A DNA stretch of 9,729 nucleotides. It comes from JBFEYJ01 sp041562215. GTDB taxonomy: Bacteria > Pseudomonadota > Gammaproteobacteria > Thiohalomonadales > Thiohalomonadaceae. The notes beneath the pieces were generated by a model. It made no database searches and had not been told where the DNA came from. It saw only the letters and a program-made list of their open reading frames with translations. The stretch spans positions 1 through 9,729 of the forward strand of contig JBFEYJ010000105.1 in NCBI GenBank assembly GCA_041562215.1, in the 5' to 3' direction. Both the position numbers and the translations under genes were made by a program. Shown in pieces: positions 1-5,089 of the stretch (position 1 is the stretch's first letter; every line of letters starts with the position of its first letter).

Positions 1-1
1 C

Positions 2-328
2 TGGAGCGAGGTGTGGGGGATGACCCGCCATCAATGGAGTGAAGTACATTTCTGGATTTCGGTGTTCTTTTTCGCTGTGCTGGCCCTTCACCTGGTGCAA
101 CACTGGCGCTTTGTCCTTGGTCTTTTCCGCGGTCATATAAAAGAGTTCCTGCAACTTCGCGTGGTGCTCAGCCTGGTCGGGCTTGTGGCGGTGATACTGC
201 TGGCCCTCGCCCCACTGGTCTCTCCCGTTCAGGTGGATGAAAGCCGGGGGGATCGCCCCTGGCGAGGTGGCGGTCAGGGGCTGCACCAACCCGCACAGCC
301 TGGAGGTGAACGCGAGCTGCCGCGCTAA
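2..328 (+). CDS. DUF4405-type small membrane protein, 3' part
   Basis: Partial gene: the frame is open to the left edge (residues WSEVWG precede the first Met at 11), so the start lies outside the window. The visible part contains the pattern H-x-W-S-E-V-H-F-W followed by a hydrophobic segment ending in HLVQHW, then a second hydrophobic segment (about nt 160-226) and a short Gly/Arg-rich, probably unstructured tail. Paired His and Trp residues around a helix are typical of DUF4405, a cytochrome b561-like membrane domain thought to bind haem. Haem binding here is inferred from family resemblance only. It precedes the FeoB-like gene on the same strand with a 140-bp gap (329-468), in which I see no convincing promoter, terminator or FeoA-like gene. 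A link to iron redox chemistry is possible but unproven. Family assignment is fairly likely; function is not known. Confidence 0.6.
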   Translation, partial: WSEVWGMTRHQWSEVHFWISVFFFAVLALHLVQHWRFVLGLFRGHIKEFLQLRVVLSLVGLVAVILLALAPLVSPVQVDESRGDRPWRGGGQGLHQPAQPGGERELPR

Positions 329-468
329 GAAAGTTGTTCCAATAGAATCCATCCAGCCTCGACACCTCCTTCCCCCTGAAGCCTTTATCTTTGAATTTCA
401 TCCGTTTCACCGGCATTTCACGCAAAGCCCCTTGTCGCCGCTGCGGCAGTACGGAACAATAGCTCTAC

Positions 469-2520
469 ATGAGCAAATCACACGTTGAGACCATCATTCC
501 GCTACGCGGCCCACTGTTTCGAGGCGATCGCCGTCTGCGCATCGCATTAGTGGGCATGCCGAAAAGCGGCAAACGCACCCTCTTCAAGGCGGTCTCAAGC
601 ACCTCCATTCACACCGGAGAGCTGGCCGGTACGGACCAGTCCTATGGTGAGTGCACCGTTCAGATCGGCCTCGATGAGGCCAGCCTTATCGCCCTGCCCA
701 GCCTGCATTCAATGCACCACCTGCAGCGGGAAAACAGTGGTGCACTCAAGTATCTGTTGTGGGGTAACGAACTTCCACCCGTGTCGGATCACGAGCCGGC
801 CGGACCACCTGCCCCGTTTGCTCCGCCCGATGTGATCATCCAGGTAGCTGATGCTACCGCGCTTGAGCGCCATCTGGAGCTCACCCTGGAACTGAGTCAG
901 CTTGGACGCCCGGTCATCCTGGCACTGAACATGATGGACGAAGCACGGGAGAAGGGGCTGCACATCAATATCAAGGCCCTGAGCAGACTGCTCGGGATCC
1001 CAGTGGTGCCGACCATCGCCATGATGGGGCACGGCCTGTCCCGGCTCTTCACCACCGCCGTGGAGGTGGTCCGCGAGAAAAGCTGTCCGCTGCCTCAACC
1101 GCCCAGCAAGCATATTGCCAATGCCCTCAAACCCTTGAGTGAGGAGCTCAACTGCCCGGCGATCTACGATGCCTTCAATGTGCCGCATGCCTTCCTCCTA
1201 ATGCAGCTTGCCGAGGGCAACCAGTATTTTCTCGAGGAGATGCAACAGCACTTCCCTGAGCTGATGATAAAATTGCTTGGCCTGCGCGAACATGCTGAAG
1301 ATATGCTCCCACGCCCCCTGGCGGAGGAGCTGCATGCAGACCGCCATCACCGAGCCGCCACACTGTTCGAGGAGGTGACCCGTCTCGGCGGCCCCTACGA
1401 GGGTAGTCGCTGGCGGTACTGGCTCGACGAGCTCTTCCTGCACCCCCAATGGGGACTGGTCGGCAGCCTGGTGGTGTTCGCCACGGTGCTGTTGATGGTG
1501 TTCAAGGTCAGCGCCTGGCTCGATGCAATGACAGCGGCACGACTCATCGACTTTGCAGAGACATGGCAGCCTGATTCCATTGCAGGCGTCATTGGCCGTG
1601 CCGTGGTCGATGGCCTGATTGGCCTGGTCGGGATCGTCGTGCCTTATATGCTGCCACTGGTCATCTTGCTGGTCGCGCTTGAAGAGGCGGGGGTGATGCA
1701 GCGCATCGCCTTTGTCGTCGACCGCGGCTTCCACCACCTCGGTCTGCATGGCGGAGTGGCGGTGCCCTTCCTCCTCGGGCTAGGCTGCAATGTGCCGGCG
1801 ATCTCCGCCGCGGCCACCGCCAGCACCGGCCGCGACCGGGTGGTCGCCTCGCTGCTCATTACCTTCGTCCCCTGTTCGGCGCGTTCCGCAATCATCCTCG
1901 CACTTGCCGGAAAGTACCTTGGTGGCATTGGCGTGTTCGCCATTTTCATGCTGACAATTCTCGTCATCGCGGTAACAGGCAAGCTGTTGAGCCGCCGCTA
2001 CCCGGAGACGGGTCCGGGACAAGTGCAGGAGATCCCACCCTATGCCCTGCCCTCCTGGCGTGTCTTGCTGGCCAACACCTGGTCACGCACCAACGATATC
2101 CTAACCATCGTCACTCCGCTGCTGGTGGGTGGCAGTGTGGTGCTTGCGCTGCTCAGCTATATCGGCGCCGACGATATCGTCAACACCCTGCTGACACCGA
2201 TCACCCACTGGTGGCTCGGACTGCCGGTGGTGTTGGGCGTGCCCATCCTTTTCGGCATCCTCCGCAAGGAGCTCTCGCTACTGATGATCTTCCAGGCGTT
2301 GGGCACTTTCGAGATTAGTGATTACCTGGACTGGGTGCAGGTTATCACCTTCCTGGTGTTCCTCACCTTTTACATCCCATGCGTCTCCACCTTTGCGGTC
2401 ATGCTCAAGACGATAGGCAGGAAAGAGGCGCTGTTCTCCATCTTCCTCTCCGTCGCGATTGCGCTACTGGTCAGTGGCGTGGTGCGGGTGATGCTGGAGG
2501 CGGTAAAGTTAGTGATCTGA
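469..2520 (+). CDS. feoB: FeoB-like ferrous iron transporter with degenerate GTPase motifs
   Basis: Homologue of FeoB, the inner-membrane Fe(II) permease with a cytosolic N-terminal G domain. Length (683 residues) is slightly short of the usual 700-800. The G domain spans about residues 22-205. G4 is intact (NMMD, 154-157). The P-loop reads GMPKSGKRT (29-37), with Arg36 where Ser/Thr normally binds Mg2+, and the DxPG motif reads ALPS (75-78). A Pro-rich insert lies at about 103-121. The permease half looks complete: a Gate segment with LGLGCNVPAI (Cys440) and VPCSAR (Cys469), the linker near 505-530, and a second Gate with RKELSLL (about 599) and YIPCVST (Cys638). An in-frame stop at 460-462 excludes extension, so ATG 469 is the first usable start; its ribosome site is weak. 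No FeoA or FeoC gene is adjacent. Iron transport is inferred from family; GTP hydrolysis is doubtful. Confidence 0.85.
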   Translation: MSKSHVETIIPLRGPLFRGDRRLRIALVGMPKSGKRTLFKAVSSTSIHTGELAGTDQSYGECTVQIGLDEASLIALPSLHSMHHLQRENSGALKYLLWGNELPPVSDHEPAGPPAPFAPPDVIIQVADATALERHLELTLELSQLGRPVILALNMMDEAREKGLHINIKALSRLLGIPVVPTIAMMGHGLSRLFTTAVEVVREKSCPLPQPPSKHIANALKPLSEELNCPAIYDAFNVPHAFLLMQLAEGNQYFLEEMQQHFPELMIKLLGLREHAEDMLPRPLAEELHADRHHRAATLFEEVTRLGGPYEGSRWRYWLDELFLHPQWGLVGSLVVFATVLLMVFKVSAWLDAMTAARLIDFAETWQPDSIAGVIGRAVVDGLIGLVGIVVPYMLPLVILLVALEEAGVMQRIAFVVDRGFHHLGLHGGVAVPFLLGLGCNVPAISAAATASTGRDRVVASLLITFVPCSARSAIILALAGKYLGGIGVFAIFMLTILVIAVTGKLLSRRYPETGPGQVQEIPPYALPSWRVLLANTWSRTNDILTIVTPLLVGGSVVLALLSYIGADDIVNTLLTPITHWWLGLPVVLGVPILFGILRKELSLLMIFQALGTFEISDYLDWVQVITFLVFLTFYIPCVSTFAVMLKTIGRKEALFSIFLSVAIALLVSGVVRVMLEAVKLVI

Positions 2521-2526
2521 ATATTA

Positions 2527-2572
2527 GCAAAGGCGCCGCAGAGAACGATTCTGTCCCGGCGGCCGCCTTTGC
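2527..2572. other. Imperfect hairpin after feoB
   Basis: Arms 2527-2539 and 2559-2572 pair over 13 bp with a single bulged base (GCAAAGGCG-CCGC against GCGGCCGCCTTTGC). A smaller stem AGAA/TTCT (2542-2545 and 2549-2552) sits in the loop. It starts 6 bp after the feoB stop and lies between convergent genes, so a role in ending or stabilising the feoB transcript is reasonable. No T-run follows on either strand, so it is not a standard intrinsic terminator. Confidence 0.4.
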
Positions 2573-2597
2573 CACACACACAAAGTAGTGACAAGGT

Positions 2598-2700
2598 GGA
2601 GACGGCGAACTGACGCAAAGCTAGAGGTCGATGAATCCTCACCGTCCCGCGCCGGTGTCTCCTTCGATTGAAGCCCTTAGGGGCCTCTGAGTCTTTGCGT
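2598..2700. other. Two interleaved inverted repeats (pseudoknot topology)
   Basis: Stem A pairs 2598-2607 (GGAGACGGCG) with 2650-2662, with a 3-nt bulge. Stem B pairs 2613-2627 (ACGCAAAGCTAGAGG) with 2684-2700, 15 bp with two single-base bulges. The halves alternate A-B-A-B, so as RNA they could form a pseudoknot or two competing folds. Small alternative hairpins (CACCG/CGGTG at 2640-2657, GCCC/GGGC near 2673-2684) lie inside. It lies in the convergent gap between feoB and ribE, just past the ribE stop. No T-run flanks it. Function unknown. Confidence 0.4.
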
Positions 2701-2709
2701 TGAGTACTC

Positions 2710-3321
2710 TTACTGCCCCCTTTCCGCCATTACCCGCTCCACGGTATCGACGATAGCCTGGGTCTGCGGGTCGATCTCGATATTGATCCGATCGCCGACG
2801 CGACGCGAACCGATGTTGGTGCGTTGCAGGGTCTCCGGGATCAAGTTGACGTTGAATTCATCCCCCTCCACCTCGCCGATGGTCAGGCTGACGCCATCGA
2901 TGCCGATGTAGCCCTTGGTGAAGATGTATTTACCCCACTGGGTCGGGATACGGAACCAGATCTGACGGTTGTGCTCCGACTCGATGACGCGCGACACCTC
3001 AGCTGTGCCGAGGATGTGGCCGGACATGGCATGGCCGCCGATCTCATCACCAAAACGGGCGGCGCGTTCAACATTAACCCGGCTACCCACACACAGTTCA
3101 CCAAGATTGGTTACCTTCAACGTCTCCTGCATCAGGTCAAAAGCGACATGCTCACCATCGATGCGGGTAACGGTCAGGCAGCAGCCGTTGTGCGCCACCG
3201 AGGCGCCCGGTTCCAGTCCAGTAAGCATCAATGGGGGAAGGCGCACAATATGAGTGCGAAAATCAGGCTTCTCAATAATTTCCACCACCTCGGCGGTGCC
3301 CTGTACGATTCCTGTGAACAT
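2710..3321 (-). CDS. ribE: Riboflavin synthase, alpha chain
   Basis: Catalyses dismutation of two 6,7-dimethyl-8-ribityllumazine molecules to riboflavin and a pyrimidinedione, the last step of flavin synthesis in the cytosol; the enzyme acts as a trimer. The 203 residues show the two tandem lumazine-binding domains of the family. Domain one opens with MFTGIVQG and has HNGCCLTV (44-51, with Cys48) and FDLMQETL (61-68). Domain two starts near 98 with AMSGHILG and repeats the pattern as GIDGVSLTIGEV (140-151) and LIPETLQRT (160-168), ending in IEIDPQTQAIVDTVERV. The E. coli enzyme (called ribC there) matches almost throughout. The ATG at 3321 has a good ribosome site (GGAGAG) a few bases upstream. 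It follows the GNAT gene by 32 bp on the same strand, suggesting co-transcription. No FMN riboswitch is visible upstream, and no other rib gene is in the window. Confidence 0.97.
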   Translation of the reverse strand: MFTGIVQGTAEVVEIIEKPDFRTHIVRLPPLMLTGLEPGASVAHNGCCLTVTRIDGEHVAFDLMQETLKVTNLGELCVGSRVNVERAARFGDEIGGHAMSGHILGTAEVSRVIESEHNRQIWFRIPTQWGKYIFTKGYIGIDGVSLTIGEVEGDEFNVNLIPETLQRTNIGSRRVGDRINIEIDPQTQAIVDTVERVMAERGQ

Positions 3322-3353
3322 TACTCTCTCCGCTGAAGGAATTTGCCGCCGCC

Positions 3354-3827
3354 TTAACGCCGAAGGCTTCTCACCATATGATACTGGCGAAATACTTGGT
3401 TACGGTAAAAACGCTTGGTACGTCGCGCAAGCTGAAAGCCCATGTTCTGAAAAAAAGGCAGTGCGGTGATGCTGACATCGGCGCTCAACCTGGACACTCT
3501 CCGAGCTCTGGCGGCCTGAAACAGGGCGAGCATCAATTGCCGCCCCACACCCTTATGCTGCAGGCGGTGATGTACGAAAAATGCATCAATATATCCGTCG
3601 GCCCCCAACTCGGCAAAACCTGCAAGGGTATGGTCAGCGATGGCGACGATCACCTGATGCTTCCTGAAGCGCTGTCGCCAGAAAGAGTCCGGCCGGATCT
3701 TCGGCGACCAAGCGTGAAGCTGGGAAGGCGTATAGTCAATCGCATTCACCCGGTGAACCGTTTCGTGAAACAGCCGAGCTACCGCCGCAGCATCTTCGGC
3801 GCGTGCCTTGCGGATCGCTACCTGCAT
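3354..3827 (-). CDS. GNAT-family N-acetyltransferase
   Basis: A 157-residue single-domain GNAT protein. It opens with IRKARAEDAAAVARLF (5-20), the usual first strand and helix, and has VIVAIADHTLAGFAEL as the central strands. The acetyl-CoA pyrophosphate loop is Q-H-K-G-V-G-R (90-96), matching the family pattern Q/R-x-x-G-x-G/A. PFFQNMGFQ (125-132) is the typical late motif. It therefore very probably transfers an acetyl group from acetyl-CoA to an amine, but the substrate cannot be read from the sequence. It is similar in build to YafP-type GNATs. I chose ATG 3827 over the upstream ATG at 3854 because AAGGAG lies 8 bases before it. It precedes ribE by 32 bp, so the two are probably one transcript. 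I see no link between acetylation and flavin synthesis that would explain the pairing. Confidence 0.9.
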   Translation of the reverse strand: MQVAIRKARAEDAAAVARLFHETVHRVNAIDYTPSQLHAWSPKIRPDSFWRQRFRKHQVIVAIADHTLAGFAELGADGYIDAFFVHHRLQHKGVGRQLMLALFQAARARRVSRLSADVSITALPFFQNMGFQLARRTKRFYRNQVFRQYHMVRSLRR

Positions 3828-3835
3828 CACACCCT

Positions 3836-3841
3836 CTCCTT
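3836..3841 (-). promoter_or_regulatory. Shine-Dalgarno site that sets the GNAT start
   Basis: On the minus strand this reads AAGGAG, 8 bases before the ATG at 3827. It lies inside the longer frame that would begin at 3854, so the shorter start is preferred. Confidence 0.75.
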
Positions 3842-3890
3842 TACAGACACTCACTCTGTGACCTTAATACCAGCGAACACGACGAGATGG

Positions 3891-3896
3891 TATACA
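3891..3896 (+). promoter_or_regulatory. Possible extended -10 element on + strand
   Basis: TATACA preceded by TGG gives the extended -10 pattern TGn-TATAnn. No recognisable -35 lies 16-18 bp upstream, which extended -10 promoters can tolerate. It would start a + strand transcript near 3903, reading into the structured segment that ends at 4063. No + strand protein gene follows it until ndh. Confidence 0.25.
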
Positions 3897-3902
3897 AAAG
3901 TA

Positions 3903-4063
3903 CACTGCCGGCAAAATCAGCATGAGATGAGATTTGAGGGGATCCCGAAGCTATGGCGGCATCACTGCCGGATGTGCCTCCGGCAATGGTATAGGGATAT
4001 CACGGAGATCAGATCGGTAAGCCCGGCACGATCGCCGTGCTCGCACGGTACTAGCGGCTTTTT
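3903..4063 (+). ncRNA. Candidate structured small RNA between dnr and the GNAT gene
   Basis: This gap has no credible protein gene but is rich in pairing. TGCCGGA (3966-3972) and TCCGGCA (3979-3985) form a 7-bp hairpin with a 6-base loop, and ATCC/GGAT plus CTAT/ATAG (3942-3954 with 3991-3998) can close around it. CGGCA (3957-3961) can instead pair with TGCCG (3966-3970), so the two folds exclude each other. A second complex hairpin at 4019-4060 runs straight into five T residues. Four GGA triplets fall in about 70 bases. The possible extended -10 at 3891 is correctly placed to start it. I recognise no known RNA family, and the exact ends are guesses. A 13-codon ATG frame at 3953 lies inside but has a poorly spaced ribosome site. 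Confidence 0.25.
4019..4063 (+). terminator. Terminator-like hairpin with T-run, + strand
   Basis: AAGCC (4019-4023) pairs with GGCTT (4056-4060), and the T-run 4059-4063 follows at once. Inside, CCGTGC (4035-4040) pairs with GCACGG (4043-4048); alternatively GCACG (4026-4030) pairs with CGTGC (4036-4040). The T-run is on the + strand, so it cannot serve dnr, which comes from the - strand. The outer stem is only 5 bp and not continuous with the inner one, so termination efficiency is uncertain. Confidence 0.35.
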
Positions 4064-4121
4064 AAGTCAGGAGACAGAGACCGGAGTGCTTTCGCCATTG
4101 GACCGGCTCCCGCTTTGCCGA

Positions 4122-4817
4122 TCATGCGTCGAAGGTCCGCAATCCTTCTAAGTCGAGCACCTTGATGTTGAGGCCATCTACATTTATCAGCCCTTTGCCG
4201 GAAAGGTTGCCGAGGATTCTTGAAAGGGTCTCGGGTTGAATGGAGAGGCGGGAAGCGATGATGTTCTTTGCTGCGGGAAGGGTGATCTCCGCACAGCCTT
4301 CGCCGATCTCCACCTCCTGAACCAGATAAAGAAGGTAATTCACCAGACGCAGGCTGGCGTTTTGCAGTGTCAGTGCGTCGATTTCGTTGAGGTGCCCGCG
4401 CAGGCGCATGCTGAGCTGCGCCATCACTTGCAGGCCGATTTCCACCGATTGAGAGAGCAGTTGGAGAAAAGCCTTGTTTTTGATTTCCAAAACTTCGGCG
4501 TCAGCAAGGGCCTGCGCACTGACTGGATAGGCGGGGATATCAAGAAACATCAGCGCCTCGGCAAAGGTTTGCCCCGGACGAACGATCTCGATCACCTTTT
4601 CCTGGCCTGTTGGTGAGAGGCGATAGAGCTTGACCTGGCCGCTGAGGAGGAAATAAAAGACACTGGCCTGCGTTCCGGCTTCAAACAGGTGCTGTCCCTG
4701 CTCTAACGTTCTGCTTCCGACATTCCGCAGCAACTGCTCGAACTGCTCATCGGAGAGCGCCCTAAACAGCGGACAGTGCTGCAACGCCTGGATCTTTTCT
4801 ATCGGTATCAATGCCAT
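4122..4817 (-). CDS. dnr: Crp/Fnr-family regulator of the Dnr type
   Basis: Transcription regulator of 231 residues with an N-terminal cyclic-nucleotide-like sensor barrel (about 15-125), a long dimerisation helix (about 125-155) and a C-terminal winged helix-turn-helix. Sensor landmarks are FYFLLSGQVKLYRL (54-67), PTGQEKVIEIV and FAEALMFLD (85-93). The recognition region reads LSIQPETLSRIL (191-202); E196, S199 and R200 are the family positions that read TTGA-type half sites. It resembles Pseudomonas Dnr far more than Fnr: the N-terminal cysteine cluster needed for an Fe-S cluster is absent (only Cys15). Dnr proteins bind haem, sense NO and activate denitrification genes, so NO sensing is the likely role, inferred from family. 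No denitrification gene is in the window. It is divergent from ndh. A strong promoter ends 6 bases before the ATG, and no later Met could start the conserved domain. Confidence 0.9.
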   Translation of the reverse strand: MALIPIEKIQALQHCPLFRALSDEQFEQLLRNVGSRTLEQGQHLFEAGTQASVFYFLLSGQVKLYRLSPTGQEKVIEIVRPGQTFAEALMFLDIPAYPVSAQALADAEVLEIKNKAFLQLLSQSVEIGLQVMAQLSMRLRGHLNEIDALTLQNASLRLVNYLLYLVQEVEIGEGCAEITLPAAKNIIASRLSIQPETLSRILGNLSGKGLINVDGLNIKVLDLEGLRTFDA

Positions 4818-4823
4818 CCGCCG

Positions 4824-4852
4824 ATTATGGCCATTGCACCAAAACGGGTCAA
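4824..4852 (-). promoter_or_regulatory. Sigma-70 promoter of dnr
   Basis: On the minus strand: TTGACC (4847-4852), exactly 17 bases, then CATAAT (4824-4829). Five of six bases match consensus in each box. Only CGGCGG separates the -10 box from the ATG, so the expected start of transcription is the A of the dnr ATG or within a base or two of it. Confidence 0.65.
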
Positions 4853-4866
4853 CTCAAACCGTTTAC

Positions 4867-4882
4867 TTCGACAAGCGTCGAA
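4867..4882. promoter_or_regulatory. Operator-like perfect inverted repeat between dnr and ndh
   Basis: TTCGAC-N4-GTCGAA, 6-bp arms with a 4-base gap. Its centre is about 57 bp upstream of the predicted dnr start, a place where activators can act. The geometry recalls Crp/Fnr boxes (TTGAT-N4-ATCAA), but an inserted C shifts the arms, so it may belong to another dimeric regulator. Confidence 0.35.
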
Positions 4883-5039
4883 TCATCCTGCAAGAACAGT
4901 ATGTCAAATGCCCTGACGCCGAACGTACACGTCTGAAATAGCATGACTTCCACCACGGCCGACACAAATTTTCCCTTTAGCCTATCAATGCGATCCAGCG
5001 CGTGGCAAAATCCGCGCGAAAACACGAAAACCGATTTAG

Positions 5040-5052
5040 TTGACACTATACT
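5040..5052 (+). promoter_or_regulatory. Overlapping promoter elements before ndh
   Basis: A perfect -35 box TTGACA (5040-5045) is followed almost at once by a good -10 box TATACT (5047-5052). They are too close to work together. TTGACA has only poor -10 partners near 5063, and TATACT has only a weak -35 near 5024. One of them probably starts ndh with a leader of about 15-30 bases, perhaps with help from an activator. The rest of the 272-bp gap holds no gene I can support. Confidence 0.3.
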
Positions 5053-5089
5053 TTTCCCACTTCACTTTCTGCACACGAACAACATCAAT

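Noticed and set aside
237..488. 83-codon frame on + overlapping the DUF4405 end and the feoB start
   Set aside because: I tested whether it could be FeoA or a frameshifted tail of the DUF4405 protein. It resembles neither.
1198..1749. 183-codon open frame on - antisense to feoB
   Set aside because: His/Gln-rich product typical of reverse-strand reading of a GC-rich membrane protein gene; no domain.
2612..2630. GACGCAAAGC, as in the core of c-di-GMP-I (GEMM) riboswitches
   Set aside because: The upstream GGCAAACC segment and the 3' receptor helix are missing, no gene follows in this orientation, and the match is better explained as one arm of the 15-bp inverted repeat.
2613..2707. Possible integron attC site
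   Set aside because: GTTGAGT at 2699-2705 fits the GTTRRRY core, but there is no RYYYAAC partner at the left end and no integrase or cassette context.
2824..3336. 170-codon open frame on + antisense to ribE
   Set aside because: It is fully antisense to a clear riboflavin synthase; no ribosome site or domain is visible.
4019..4063. Terminator for dnr
   Set aside because: The T-run lies on the + strand, whereas dnr is transcribed from the - strand; on that strand the hairpin is preceded, not followed, by the homopolymer.
3378..4151. 257-codon open frame on + across the GNAT gene and the following gap
   Set aside because: It starts inside and antisense to the well-supported GNAT gene, runs into the end of dnr, and its product shows no recognisable domain. 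It is probably an open frame arising by chance in GC-rich DNA.
4943..5089. 49-codon N-terminal extension of ndh
   Set aside because: It has no resemblance to the Ndh family, contains the promoter elements at 5040-5052, and the conserved FAD-binding strand starts right after the Met at 5090.
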